This document shows, piece after piece, positions 47,903-60,177 of a DNA stretch of 64,000 nt. A program made the position numbers and the translations under genes. Source of the stretch: Isoetes taiwanensis. Lineage: Eukaryota > Streptophyta > Lycopodiopsida > Isoetales > Isoetaceae. Every line of letters begins with the position of its first letter. Position 1 is the stretch's first letter. The notes below the pieces were generated by a model that searched no databases, was not told where the DNA came from, and saw only the letters and a program-made list of their open reading frames with translations. The DNA is taken from NCBI GenBank assembly GCA_021234155.1, contig JAJEKV010000017.1:7665253-7729252 (forward strand), given 5' to 3'.

Positions 47903-50271
47903 TTTGCAATCGTGTTCATCATCATCTTGGTCTGATTTAACAAATTTAGTCTTCTTCCTGTCTTTATACAATTGTTCTTCAACGAAGACCACATCTCTGC
48001 TTATTATTATCTTCCCTTTTTCTGGTTCAAACAATCTATAAGCCTTTGCCTCTTCATCATACCCAACTAGGAATGCAACTTGTGCCCTATCATCCAATTT
48101 GCTTCTTAACTCCTCTGGTATATGAACATAAGCCATACATCCATAGGTTCTAAACCCTTGATATGATGGTGTTTTGTTTGACCATAACATTTCTGGTATT
48201 TCTCCATTAAGACTAACACTTGGTAATCTATTCTGTCTGTAAATTGCAGACTTCAATGCTTCTTCCCAAAGTTTGTTTGGCAGGCCAGCATGCTTAAGCA
48301 TGGCTCTAACAGCATTTAGACATGTTCTATTCTTCCTTTCAGCTACCCCATTCTCTGCTGGGGAGAATACCTACATGTTAGCTGCCTCCTTATACCTTTT
48401 TCAGTACAAAATGCTTTGAATTTTCTTGAGATATATTCACCTCCTCTGTCAGATCTTAGACATTTTACTTTGTACCCTGTTTCTCTCTCTACTTCAGTGA
48501 CATACTGCTTGAATGCTCTTAAAGCTTCAAATTTCCTTGACAAACAATAACATTTTGCTTTCCTAGTAAAGTCGTCTATAAATGTAATGAAGTACCTTTT
48601 TCCAGTGCTGCTTCTTTTGTTGAGAGGACCACATATGTCAGTGTGAACCAGCTCTAATAGTATCTCTGCTCTTTTGTGTCTTCTAGAAAAAGGAAGTCTT
48701 GTACTCTTACCTATCATGCATCCCCTGCACACAAAGTTATGTTGCTCCTCTTTTATTGCATCAATATACCCCAATTTACTTAATGCTTTTACATTTTTCA
48801 TGTTTGTGTGTCCCAAACGCTCATGCCAGATCTTCAAGGTTGGGACTGATGCAACATTTATCATTGGAATTGTTTCACAAGTACTCATTTCAAAAAGATC
48901 ACCAACTCTTTTTGCCAAAAAACAGATTTTATTATCCTTCACAATTTTGCATGCATGCTTGTCAAATAGTACTTGGTAATCCAAGTCAACTAATTGACTT
49001 ACTGAAATCAGGTTTTTAACAATAGAAGGTACACAAAATACTTTTTCAATCTCTACTGGCTTTCCTTGCAAATCAAACAACTTAAGCATTCCTGCAGTTT
49101 CAACTTCTTTTATTCTTCCATCTCCTTAGCGTATGCTCTTCAAATGTGTCTTCTTATCCTTCCTTGTGAGTAAGTCTGTGGAATCTAAGATTGTTCTTTC
49201 AGCTCCCGAATCTACAACGAAAGATGTTTTAGCATTACATTTCTTGCTCAAGCAATTTGCAAAAACAGTAGTTACCTCTTCCTCGGAGCCTTCTTCTTCT
49301 GATTCTACTACTGCTACATTAGTATGTGCAGCCTTAGAACCCCTGCCCCTACCTCTGCTCATGCTCCAGCTATTTGCTTTGCCTCTGCCCCTGCCCCTAC
49401 CTCTGCCACTATCTTTAGGCGTTGGACATTTTGAAGCCACATGGCCTACACCTCCACATGTAAAACATGTTCTAGTATTCTTTGGGCAGTTAAATTTTAA
49501 GTGCCCAACTTCACCACACCCATAACAGGGTCCAATCTGCCTGCCTTTATCATAACTCCCCTTTCCTTTCTTGACAACAAGCACTTCAGCAGACTCCTCA
49601 TCCTCCTCATTCTCATTTTCAATCATAAGCTTTTGTTCTATTTCAGTTCTAGCAATTTTCTCAGCTTCTTCCCTAGTTTTAGCAATAGTTCTAATAAGTG
49701 TGGCCAATGTCCCATAGTTAATAAACATTTTTGATATTGCTAAGATCTGATGGTTTTCTGACATAGTTACACCAGCTGCCTCCAAGTCTGCACACAATGA
49801 ATCAAACTTGTGGAATAATGTGGTCAAATCCATCTTCTCATCATACTTTAATTTTCTGATTTCCTTTTCCAATACATCAATTTGGGAAGAGCTCTTAGTC
49901 TGATATGTCTTTATCAGATATTTCCAAGCCTCCTTAGGACTCAAATTTCTTAGTTTTAGCATTATGCTAGGAGCAACCTTACACATAATTATGGCTTTGG
50001 CCTGACTTGTTTTCAACTCACCACTTAGCTTTTCACTGCTAGTACTAACCTCTTTAGATTTGCCAGTGGATTCCCCTGACCTGGCTGTTGAAGATTCTCC
50101 AGCTGCAGCACTACTTGCTTCATCAGTAATCTCAGCATTTGGTTCAACAATGCTCCACAGGCCTTCAAATTGCAGCACCTCTTTGATCCTTTCTTTCCAA
50201 ATTTGAAATCCACCAACACCCTGGAATATGTCAATAGAACTCAAGAGTGTTGCACCAAAACGTGTAGACAT
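47903..50271 (-). pseudogene. Copia gag, protease and integrase
   Basis: The start is the ATG at 50271 (MSTRFGATLL). Gag: UBN2-like segment (TYQTKSSSQIDVLEKEIRKL), then two CCHC zinc knuckles, CYGCGEVGHLKFNC and CFTCGGVGHVASKC, and an Arg/Gly-rich stretch. Protease active site: FVVDSGAERTIL. An in-frame TAA at 49126-49128 interrupts the frame. Integrase: HERLGHTN and CRGCMIGK (HHCC), LVHTDICGPL, FIDDFTRKAKCY, LRSDRGGEY. A two-base insertion near 48350 breaks the frame just before the catalytic Glu block. The frame continues to 47903, where element 2 is inserted. With two breaks here and one in the 3' part, the copy is non-functional despite near-identical LTRs. Confidence 0.95.
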
Positions 50272-50282
50272 CGTGCAATCCT

Positions 50283-50294
50283 GCTCTGATACCA
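50283..50294 (-). other. Copia primer-binding site
   Basis: TGGTATCAGAGC on the minus strand, one base inside the 5' LTR; complementary to the 3' end of plant initiator tRNA-Met. Confidence 0.9.
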
Positions 50295-50295
50295 A

Positions 50296-50738
50296 TGAAA
50301 GGAATATAATTCAAATTCAAGCTTCACTTAAACAATTATTATCAATGCACATGTCATACACTTATGCAATGTTAAACTCAATCATTAGAAATAGTTTCGA
50401 AACTCAATCATTAGAAATAGTTTCGTATATTGTCAAGGCAACCTTCGATCAATTCCTGCAAACAGCTCCTTCATCCGTATCCCTTAAGATTCTACTTATA
50501 CTTCTTATAGGATCACCGCTTTGCAGTGACCCAAGAATCGGCCCCTTTGGATTAGCCTGTCGGTGGCTAGATCCATGGTCTCGCAACCACCTGGCCGGTG
50601 ACACTGTTCACCGAGCTAGGTCTGTGGGATATTTACATGTAAATAATATACAACCTATGACCATAGTCTATAGGCACATTAATATTCAATGATCCAACAC
50701 TTACCTTAGGTTAATCGATTGTTCTGCCATTTCTATCA
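50296..50738 (-). repeat. 5' LTR of the copia element
   Basis: 443 bp, three substitutions relative to the 3' LTR (AAGCTTCAC/AAACTTCAC, GACCCAAG/GACTCAAG, GGCACATT/GGCATATT). TCTAC follows at 50739-50743. Confidence 0.97.
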
Positions 50739-50743
50739 TCTAC

Positions 50744-53700
50744 CGCCCACTCCACGAACTCCCAGAGTTCCCCATGACCGATGGGATTAATCTCTCAAAG
50801 ACTAATCAGGAAGCCTAGCTTCCTCTTGATTCTTCCCAAAAGAATCGAATGATCCTTTGCACACAAGGATCAATGAATTATCTCCCTGAGATAATTCTTT
50901 GGATGCAAGTATGAACCTGGCAATAGTTTGCCAGTACTGCAAATCAATGCAAGTAAGGTCTTTGCATTCCAAATACAAAGCAATGCTCTTGCAACAGAAT
51001 CCAACTTCAAAGCTTGCAAGCATTACAAGCAAGATGATTCCTTCTAGCTCTTAAGAATACCACCCAGTGATGTAGCAAAGAGCCCGAATCAAGCACTAAG
51101 AGGTCGGATTTGAGCTGTAAGTCTTCGGATCAGCAAAGGAATTTCAGCCTACACAAGAACAGCAGCAATACCAATCTTTGTCAATTCGTGGGTCCATCAA
51201 TTGGCTTTAAATAGGACCGATTTGGGCTCTAACATGCATAATCTATCAGTTTAGATCATACCCAGGTGTCAATCATGCCCTGGCATGCCATCCAAGAGAG
51301 GAATCCGGCCTGCTGTAGTTCGCTCAGCCATGTATCAGAAAAGCATTCGAGCTTTTCTAAGCATTTCCTTATTGGCCCATTCAAACCAATAGTAACGTGC
51401 CACATGGCCTCCTTTAACATTAACATTAATATTGCAAGGAACCATAGCTAATGTTTTATTGATAACATTAAATGTTGTGCCCCTAGGGACAACTTTGCTA
51501 ACCCCTGAACGTCCCCATAGCCCGATTACGAGCTTACGGTCCGCCGCATAGCCACTATGCCCCCGGCATGCTATCGATGGTACCCCCGTGCTCATGGATA
51601 TTTCGTCAGGAGTCCGTAAAAACGGCCACCCCTGGAAGCACCTGTAACAGGATGCTATAGAAAAGCCCACAAAGAGCAGTGTCGTGTAGCATGTAGGGGT
51701 CTATGAAAGGACTTTAAACTTGCAAAAGATCCCAACTTCCAGAAGAACTCCCTTTTGGAGGTGGAGACAGAGAGTCTTGCAGATGGAAGCACTATTGTGC
51801 ATGAACTAGGCAATGGTCTTGATGCTACAACAGTGTCTGCCCCTATTCCAGTGTTGTCTCCTTCTCATGTTGTAGTCTTAGAGCCAGCTTCTGCCTACGT
51901 TGAAGCTGCAATACAGAGCAAGGGAAGAAGGTTTTCTCTCCTGGTAAGAAGTTTATAGTGAGAAAGAAGATTATTATAAAGCCTGCTAGAAGGACATCTG
52001 GTAGCAGAGATGAGCCCTCATGCCTGGACATGAGTGTGACTGTAAGTGTCAGTGGTATGGATGTGTTGAAAGGAATGTAGACTGGTGTATATAGATTCTT
52101 GGATTTTGGGTGCTCTGGCATTGTAAGCTTAGAGATAAGTTCTAACCTTGACCATCTCCATGTGCAAGCTGTCCTCAGGGTTGCTCTTAGCACTTCTATT
52201 GCCAGTGACATAGGATAGGCAACCTCATTTTGTGCAAGTCCCATGCTTCATGCACTCCCATTGTTATAGGGCTCCAAAGTGATGCCACTGCCTCTTCCTT
52301 TTTGCTGTTATGTTATGTGGCAGTGACGTTGCAGGATGTTGCTTGTAACATAAGCAACAAAAGTGCAAGCATCTATGTTTTCTTTATGTGTCGTAATATA
52401 GAGCATCCTTATGTGCAAGCGTGGCCGCCTCCTTTTGTATTTCTTATGTGTACCAATTAACTGTTTGGGTTGCAAGAAACAATTTCGGATTGCAAGAAAT
52501 GTTGTCCTCCTCTTTACCAATTTGGAGATGTTATCTCTCAATGGTTTTGCTTTCCTTCCTAAAAAATTGATGACATTAGGTGCCAATGGTTTTGGTTTCC
52601 TGTCAATGGTCTTTAAAAGCATCTATGTTATGTATGCATTGCAGGAAACGTTGCCTTCCTCTTTCGACTTATCCTCTGTATCTATTTGGAGACATCATCT
52701 ACCAATGGTTTTGCTGTTTCAACCTCTCCTTTGTACAAACTTGGTGACTTTATGTGCCAACGATTTTGTTTTTCTACCAATCGTTGTTTTCTTTATGTAA
52801 GGGACATCCCAGACGTATTTGGCATTCATTGTATGGCAAGTGCTTTGGAATACATGGGTGTGAGATGTAAATTCCCCTATCCTTGATTTGGTATATTTCA
52901 AGGGTTATCGCCAGATCCAATAATCCCAGATGAGTCGTCACACGAATACAAAGTACTTTGCACATCCAATTAAAATATCCAAATAAAAGGCTTAGAGCAA
53001 TGAATAAATGCGAGTGTAACAGATTTACTCAGAATGTCCGAAAATCCTAACCTAGATGACATTATTAATGTATATGACAAAATAAATGTCAGTTTAGATA
53101 GATAGATAGAGAAGTGGTACTAACAAAAAAAATCTTAATCCAATGCTAGTTGGACTGTGCTACTTTGTATAACATGAGCTACATTATATAGAATGATAAA
53201 AGCAAGCAAAAGGAAGGCATCAAACACATACTTTCTGGTAGCATCCAAAGGAAACAAATACCCTTTTTGGTTAAGAGCATTGCAAATCTCTCTCAAAGTG
53301 AAGGATTGCTCTTTAACACATGCAAGTATCATATAGCCCTAAAGCTTCTTTGATTTACTACCAATCCCGTCCAGGTATTTTATGGAAGCTAAATGGTCAT
53401 GGGGTTATTTTGGACCCGTCATGTACATACATCTATGGACACATGTCATTCCTCTGGATTATCCTGGATAGCACATGCCCATCCATCGATGGACCTATAG
53501 CTGGGGCCATCGATTATCCTGGATGCCCATGCCTATACACCCATCCACCGGTATTTCGGGGCGTATTTTGTGCGACCCGAGCCACATGATCAATGCACAA
53601 ATGTCCCAAACGATCTAATCTCGTTCTGGCTAGCATCCATCCAATGGGTTTTTCATTTTATCCTAAGTCACCATCTTAGAGTATTTGATAAATCGAATAC

Positions 53701-53930
53701 CCATAAAAACCATTATTAGGCAATTGCTATTAGTTGGCTCAATGAAGAACTAGATGAAATACTTGTAAGTAAGGTATTTCACTTGTCTAATATAACGTAT
53801 TCAACAAGTCGAATACCATCTTCAAGTATTCGAATAGCCATAAAAACCATTTATTAGACAATCCAATACCTTGATATTAGATGGCTTCTAGTTGGCTATG
53901 TTATTAAAATTCTACAAGTGACACATATCA
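50744..53930. other. Region without recognisable gene
   Basis: No family recognised. A plus-strand coding-like stretch at 51755-52077 (SLADGSTIVHELGNGLDATT, then KPARRTSGSSRDEPS after a possible GTAAGA donor at 51943) is followed by a stop; it could be a gene remnant. 52480-52770 contains imperfect repeats of CAATGGTTTTGCTTTCCTT-type phrases. 53100-53110 is a short GATA run. 51400-51700 is GC-richer and may be a retroelement relic. Confidence 0.35.
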
Positions 53931-54760
53931 ATTTTCACTCTAAAGTCATATTGTCTAGATGTATGTTGTGCAAAAGTCTGGTTGAAGCGCACATGGTTTT
54001 TGATGCATTGCCATGTCGTAATATCCTAGGGTATATTGATTGTTGCATATGTTCACCATGGCGTGCAAAACAAAGTTTTCTCTTTCTCTTTCTCTTTCTC
54101 TTTCTCTTTCTCTTTCTCTTTCTCTTTCTCTTTCTCCTTCTCCTTCTCCTTCTCTTTCTGGGCATCTTAAAAGCTTGTGATAGCCTAATGAATTGCTACA
54201 TAATGCTCTTGTAGGTTATACTCTAGTAGATAAAATTTACCAAGTATGGGGAAAGTGAGACAACATGCAAGCTCTTTGGTCAGTTGTCAAACTGAGATGT
54301 AGTGTCTTAGGGAGCGTTGATTGCTGGATATGTTCAATAATAAAGGCCCTTCTCACTCTAGAATGTTCTAAAAACATGTAAGATGAGCTTATAGATCAAT
54401 TGTTCAAGTACTTTGAAAGCATGTGAAACCATTGGAGATATAATATAGGGCATCCATTGCAGGTCATATAAAGCAAGCAGGGTTGACTCCGACATTGTTG
54501 TGGCAAACACTTTTGATTGATATGTATACCAAGTGTGAGAACTTGGAGGAGGCACATATTATCTTCAATAGATTGATTAGATCTTATATCCTGGGGACAA
54601 TGATCAGGGGTATGTGGAGGAGCATGGTAAAAATATTCTTGCTCTAGAATGCTTTAATGAGATGTAGCATGAGAGCATAGAGCCAAATGTATTTACTTTT
54701 ATAAGCATCACAAAATCCTGTTAGTGAATAGGTGGTGTAGTAGGGCAGACATTTATATAA
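53931..54760 (+). pseudogene. Pentatricopeptide-repeat (PPR) gene remnant
   Basis: CKSLVEAHMVFDALPCRNIL (about 53970) and LIDMYTKCENLEEAHIIFNR (about 54513) are the typical 'MYxKCGxxxEAxxVFDxM' segments of PLS-class plant PPR proteins. ESIEPNVFTFISI (about 54680) is the start of the next repeat. Between them are stops, frame shifts and the inserted (CTTTCT)n array, so the gene is dead. Intact PPR proteins act in organelle RNA editing and processing. Confidence 0.75.
54076..54158. repeat. (TTTCTC)n hexanucleotide array
   Basis: About 13 units, passing into three CTCCTT variants at its right end. Open frames through it (poly Phe-Leu, or Lys-Arg on the other strand) are artefacts. Confidence 0.95.
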
Positions 54761-56287
54761 GCAAATCATTGGAACCAATTAGATGGCCCCTTCGCCAATG
54801 CACTCATTGATACAAGAATTTGTCGCGGCAGCAGTCGCCGCCGCTAGTTTGTTTTTTTATAGATGCTTATGTGTGTAAAAGATTCGAGAGGATTTTGCAC
54901 TTTCTTGTTTTCTATTCATCTAACCATTTTTTTTTGCTAGTCATGTATATGTACCCAATTTGTACTGACATGGAATGGACAAAATGTTGCGTAAATGTTC
55001 AAAATATTGAGTAAATGTCTACAATGTTATGTAAAACTTGAATACAGAAGTATCACGTGCCAACAAACAATTGGCTTCGATAGCAAAACGTAATGTAAAT
55101 ATCTTTTTTGTCGATTGCCATTTGATCTTAGGTGTGATACTCCCCATATTGTCAATATGATCTTTGTCAGATTGAAGACTTCCACACTTGTTGTATGATG
55201 TAGTGCACCGCTCTGCTCTATTCTAAGGACTCAATGTGCACATAAGAATATAAACTTACAAAAATAAACTTATATCTCATATGTTCATTAGATTTGTTAT
55301 GGTTCTTTGTTTTAAAGACATTGGTCTTCTTAAAGTCAGGATAGTAGAAGCATTAATGTTTACATACGTGTGTTCAACTGGCCCAATCTTGAACATAATC
55401 ATGAATCTTTGAACACTATCAGTGACCACAGGCATCAACATAGAGAAGTCAGCATGTCAGTTCATTCATGTTTGTCAGTTCGCCCATGTTTGATTGTAGC
55501 TCCGTGGTCAACTGCCTATCTTTGGTGCTAGAAAACTTGCTTATTACTCTGAGGCAGATAGCTCTCCCATACTAATGTAACAACATCAAACAAAAAAAAA
55601 ATCTTACGAAGCCTCCCCTCATTTTTCCCTCCTTACTTTACTTGACTACCCAAAGAGGCACGAGGACCCTCGGCCCAAACTCATCCGACTCTAATTTCTA
55701 CTTCTGCTTGCTCTTCTCAACATGGCAAAGTTGACACGTTCCTTGCATCATGCAAAGCACATAAGAGGGTGTATAATCATCAACAGAATGCTGATTTCAA
55801 AGATGAAATTCCTACTTATATTTCTGCTCTGACACCAAAAATGAAAAAAATTCCAACTTATATTTCACTGCTCAATTTTGTACACATCTGGAGCCATTTC
55901 GTGGCAGACCTCATAGTAATTTGTATAATTCTCAACAATTGTTATCATCCACTTCCAAGTCATGCATAAGATAATTCTAGATTAAAAGTTGTTATTTATG
56001 TGATCACATTTTGCAGATCACATATATCTTTCTTACACATTTAATGTTGGAAGCAAGAACCTTTCAGGCATCCACACCTTCATTTTTAGTTTTCATTTCC
56101 AGTTAAAAATATATTATAACAACTACAAATTCAAGGTCTCCCCTTTGCTCTAATCCATGCATGTAAAAAAAGAAAAGAGGAAAAACGTAGCTTACTTCAT
56201 ATAGTAAAAGAGTATTTCCAAAAATAAAATCTACATATGTAGATACAAAAGGCTTCTATGATATAACAAAGGCTTTCAATGTATTTC
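54761..56287. other. Noncoding region
   Basis: No gene recognised; AT-rich intergenic sequence. Short frames at 54820 and 55769 have no recognisable motif. Confidence 0.4.
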
Positions 56288-57914
56288 TGTGACGCTCCCT
56301 GAATATATACGGCGCTCCAGACGTATACATACAGGGACTTCCCCCTCCCATGGCAATCAGCTCACCATGAGCAGGGCCCTCCGTCTAACTCGGACCATCC
56401 ATAGGAAGATGCCCGGGTGAAGGACACGGAGGTGTCATTCGGCCCACGCCTTCAATGGGACTCCTAAGTCGCGGAAACGTGAATACATGTTAGCATACAA
56501 CATAAATCATACATAAAGAACCACCACGAAGGGTGGCACATCCATCCAAGTACTAACGGCAAATAAGATGCATCTAATCCTAAGGAAAACGCCCCAAACC
56601 CCAGGTTCTACCCCGGCTCGGACTCTGTTGGATGGGTGGCTCGCTCGGTCTCAAGAGATCGGCAGACGGAGGTATAACTGGCGTTAGGCTGGCATAGAAC
56701 AAATGGCTAGGGTTGTCCACTCCATCCGCCCTTACAGGCACACTTTGCGGATGAGCTTAATCAAGCTATGGCGTCAGAGCCTAGCCTTCCCGAGATGCAA
56801 TCCCAAGGAATCACCCTTCGGGACTACTCGGGTTACATCTCCCGGTCCGATGAGGCAGGTCGAGAGGCGTCTCCTCCCAGTCGCGGTGAATCCATGGGTG
56901 AGCTAGAGGACACGTGCCGCATCGGTGACCCCCGCATCCGTACCCAACAACTTCCCTAACTTTATCTTCAAAGTACGGGATGATCACACCACTGCATGCC
57001 GGGAGTGTCGGACCCATACCCGCCCCTCGTGGCCAGACTATTAGGCCTAGCTCACTTGAAGGAGTCCCGTAGCCTTTTATGCTCAGGCGAGACCCCACCC
57101 CACACTTCATCACTCAGCCCCTTGTGCAGTGCTTGGTGATGCCATAGATTCCACAACTTCGGTGGGATCTTGTACCTGCAGCCGCATCTAATGGGAATAA
57201 TACAGGGGCTCTATCTAGGAGCATACTACAATACATGGGCTCAAAGGTCTCTACCCCCCGTAATCCCCCATCTTCGGAGTGCTAACTAAGCAAAGAACTA
57301 CTAAACCATAAAGCAAAGCACATACAGAGACTAGAGATAAGAATACTCACCATATCAATCAAGGGTTAGCCTAACAACCCACAGAGAAAAACAGAGAGAG
57401 AACACACCACAGAGAGGCGCTACGCTATAGATCAAGAAAGAAGCCTAACAGAGGCGCTAACCTACTAGAATCACAACTAAGCTAACTATGTACTAATCGG
57501 AACCATAGCTAGCTCCACTATCCCTCTGGGTCGCCATCCTTCTGGCTGGAACAGGGGTCGAACAAAGATCTCAAGGTTGGGCAAATCTCCTCCTCCATCT
57601 CCAATTGCCCCAAATCGGTTGGGGCAAATTGAAGTGCAACCCCCAATTTGGGTGTCCCAAATTGGAAACTTCTGCTGCCCAATCGATTTGGGCGGGGTGG
57701 CATGCTAATCATTATCTACTTTAATAATTAAACCCCTTTAATTATTAGGTTAAGCCCTAATTTCGAATTAGGGTTAAGGTTAGGTTTCCACTTTAATAAT
57801 TAATGGTTAACATAGCTAACCTTAGCTTAAGAATAATTAATGTACCATTAATTATTCATAGTGATGTGTCATGTATTTATACCCAAAAGGCGTATAAATA
57901 CGTGGAACGTCACA
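56288..57914 (-). repeat. Gypsy-type LTR, ~1.63 kb (3' or solo LTR)
   Basis: In minus orientation it begins TGTGACGTTCCACG at 57914 and ends GGGAGCGTCACA at 56288: TG...CA with a longer TGTGACG/CGTCACA inverted end. The purine tract AAGGTGGGGAGAA abuts it at 57915 onward, as expected of a polypurine tract before a 3' LTR. It shares blocks with the LTR at 61955-63632, for example GGGTTGTCCACTCCATCCGC and CATTCTCCCCACCTT. No internal coding region follows, so it is a truncated or solo copy. Confidence 0.75.
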
Positions 57915-58808
57915 TTCTCCCCACCTTAGAAATGATGCTGTCCTCAGCATCAAGACTACTCTTGTTGTAGGGATAGCGTGAGATTATAAGTCACACAGAC
58001 ATTGTTATATTCAAAGTGATTAAGTTTGAAATGACTTGTAATGTGCACTTTATAACTCTGGGATATAAAAGGTAGAGCTATAGGTCAGACATGACCATCT
58101 TTTAGGACCGTCAAAGGCCAGCAGTCAAGGTTTGTGGAAGTCTCGCTGTTTTATTCGTGGTGATAAGTTCACAGTTTATCTAATTAGAAAGTCATCCCAA
58201 TCATATTAACTTGTGTGTATATGTCTGTTATATTCTCCTTTCACTTTGCAATTCGTTTTATTACAGCTAGCCTTAATTTAATTTTTGTATGTAAATTTCG
58301 TTTTGCTATTTTGTGACAGTTTTAACAACTCATATATTGTCATCGTCAGTGTTTTACATGCCCCTCAGATTTATACTTATCCTTTAATACATAAGTCTCG
58401 TTATTCCCTCAGAAGCTTGCGTAAGACATACATAATTACCCCCTTTGAATATCTTTAATGTTTCCACAGGGCAAAAGTATGCTGGTGGGTAGCAAATAAA
58501 TGCGAGCCCAGCATCAGCACCAGCACCCAAAATACATTTTTTTCCACCCTTCATATATTTTTTCCCACCCTTCACCTATATAGTACCACCTATTTTTTGC
58601 CCGTCTATTCGTCTAGCCCGTACCCGTTTATACAATCATTACACATTTGCCGCTCATGTAATGAATGCGACATTTTGTAACTGGAACCAATGAACAAACT
58701 AACTTTCAAATTTGTGTTTTCAAATCTCTCTTCCCCAACTTTCTCTACTCGGTGAAGCAACCTGGCTAATTTGTGCTCTCGGTTCCACATTAAACAAACG
58801 GATCAACC
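57915..58808. other. Polypurine tract and noncoding flank
   Basis: The first about 50 bp (TTCTCCCCACCTTAGAAATG, CTGTCCTCAGCATC) match the internal edge of the gypsy-type element; the rest has no recognisable gene. A small duplication, TTTTTTCCACCCTTCATATA / TTTTTTCCCACCCTTCACCT, is at 58536-58580. Confidence 0.5.
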
Positions 58809-59299
58809 ATGGTAAAGAAGGTGATTGATCCAGCCCAGCTCAAGCAGTAATTCCAAGGGAGGCCATGTGCCGGGTAAGCAAAAAGCAACTAAACAAAATT
58901 TCTATGGGTTTAGGGTCCCCAGTTAATTCGATTTTCTTGCATTCTTCCAGGCCAGAAGAAACGTTCCCTTAAGACCGGACTGGCTGATTGCCAAAGCAAG
59001 AAGACTTCCATGCGTATCTTGGGAGCGCCAAACGAGGGTGTTCATCCCTCTCAATTTGAAACAGATCTCATATCTGCAGCAGAGTACAATGAAGTTTGGG
59101 ATACCAACGGGGTCATTCCTGGCAAAACTTCTATTGACAAGGTAAGGCCAGAGCACGAAGAAGCTCTAATTGAACTTCTGAGCAAAATATACCCAGACGG
59201 ATTGAAGAACATAGAAGTTAGAAAGACAAGATTATCATACCTATTTGCATTCAATAAGCGCCCGAGAGCAAAGCGGGATCCGAGAGAACTTCAAGGTTA
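58809..59299 (+). pseudogene. Unidentified gene fragment (5' part)
   Basis: MVKKVIDPAQLKQ at 58809 is followed at once by TAA. The frame could continue to a GT donor at 58874, and an AG acceptor at 58951 opens a 116-residue frame (SMRILGAPNEGVHP, TSIDKVRPEHEEALIELLSK, IYPDGLKNIEVRKTRLSY) to the stop at 59300. It looks like genuine, once-spliced coding sequence. I do not recognise the family; with the RING-like piece at 59.9 kb it may be one decayed gene or element. Confidence 0.4.
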
Positions 59300-59764
59300 A
59301 TTGGGCGTGATTCGCGGCAAAGAGTAGAGCCTCACAACGGCAAGATTAAATGTGAACCCACCAGAAGGTTCTCCAGAAGCGAGCGAGACCAAAGAAATCA
59401 AATCTTAGCAAACCCACAAAGACTTTTGCTTATAGCGAAAGGCAAGTTTCGTGGAGGCACTAGTATTAAATTAGAAGGGAGGCCGCCCATTAGGAGCGTT
59501 ACAATGTGCCCAATAGCTTACACGACTTATGGGGAGAACATATCACGCGGAAGTCATGTGCAAAGCTTTGCGGGGAAGCTGTAAACATCAAAGAGGTGAT
59601 TTAGTCTCCAAGAAGGAGCTAGTTGTCGGTCGAGGCTAAGGGGACTTTCTTCTCGGCTTCACAAGAGAAATTGCGGACAATAAAAAGACAACATCTCACG
59701 TCTTCAAGCCACGAAGGTCCCGATCTTTGGTGCCTCTGCGAGCTCTTTAGAGAGAGAGAAAGAC
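59300..59764. other. Degenerate stretch between two gene fragments
   Basis: No intact frame. LCGEAVNIKEVI (about 59570) may be a relic of coding sequence. Intron or decayed exon. Confidence 0.3.
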
Positions 59765-60177
59765 ATGGCAGAGTACATGCTCAAAGCCCTTGTTGAAATG
59801 GGGGGTGGCCCAGTAGATGACGGGATAGTTCAACATGTGGCCAGAGTAGCTGCTGAGGTTGCAAACAATGAAGTGCAGCTTTACAAAAGCCCAACATTCT
59901 TTAGAATGTCAATGGGCTTGGGGAACTTACAAAGAGAGCTGGCTAGCTTGTGAGCATCTGGCCTGTGCCATTCAGGTTGCCAATTGGAGATGCGGAAAGA
60001 TGCTCCACATGCGGGCTCGCATTCCAGGATGATTACACCCTCAGTCTGAAGCTGAAATGTGGCCACGTATATCATGTCAGCTTCCTGAATTTGCTTATGG
60101 AGAAGATACACTGCCTCGAATGCTCAGAAACAGTTCCAGCAGGCTTGGTGGAGGAATTGGGGAAGACAGTCAAGTAG
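59765..60177 (+). pseudogene. RING-like zinc-binding protein fragment
   Basis: 59765-59953 encodes MAEYMLKALVEMGGGPVDDG and ends LQRELASL-stop. An overlapping frame (to 60177) carries CSTCGLAF, LKCGHVYHVSFLNLL and CLECSETVP. The order C-x2-C, C-x-H-x2-H, C-x2-C resembles a RING-H2 finger, but the Cys expected after the second His is Phe, so one zinc ligand is missing. The reading frame changes near 59950 (or an AG acceptor at 59975 joins exons). If intact it would be a ubiquitin ligase-type finger; substrate and family are unknown. Confidence 0.45.

Larger units (their letters stand above)
36981..50738 (-). mobile_element. Ty1/copia LTR retrotransposon (Pseudoviridae-type), interrupted by element 2
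   Basis: LTRs at 36981-37423 (3') and 50296-50738 (5') are each 443 bp and differ at only three positions. They run TGATAGAAATGG ... TTCCTTTCA in element orientation. The target duplication TCTAC is at 36976-36980 and 50739-50743. The primer-binding site TGGTATCAGAGC (50294-50283) matches the 3' end of initiator tRNA-Met. The polypurine tract AAAGGGGAG lies at 37432-37424. Without the nested 8.56-kb element the copia would be about 5.2 kb, the normal size. Domain order gag, protease, integrase, RT, RNase H is that of Copia. Confidence 0.97.

Noticed and set aside
53935-54214. Open frames of Phe-Leu or Lys-Arg repeats
   Set aside because: Translation of the (TTTCTC)n array on either strand.
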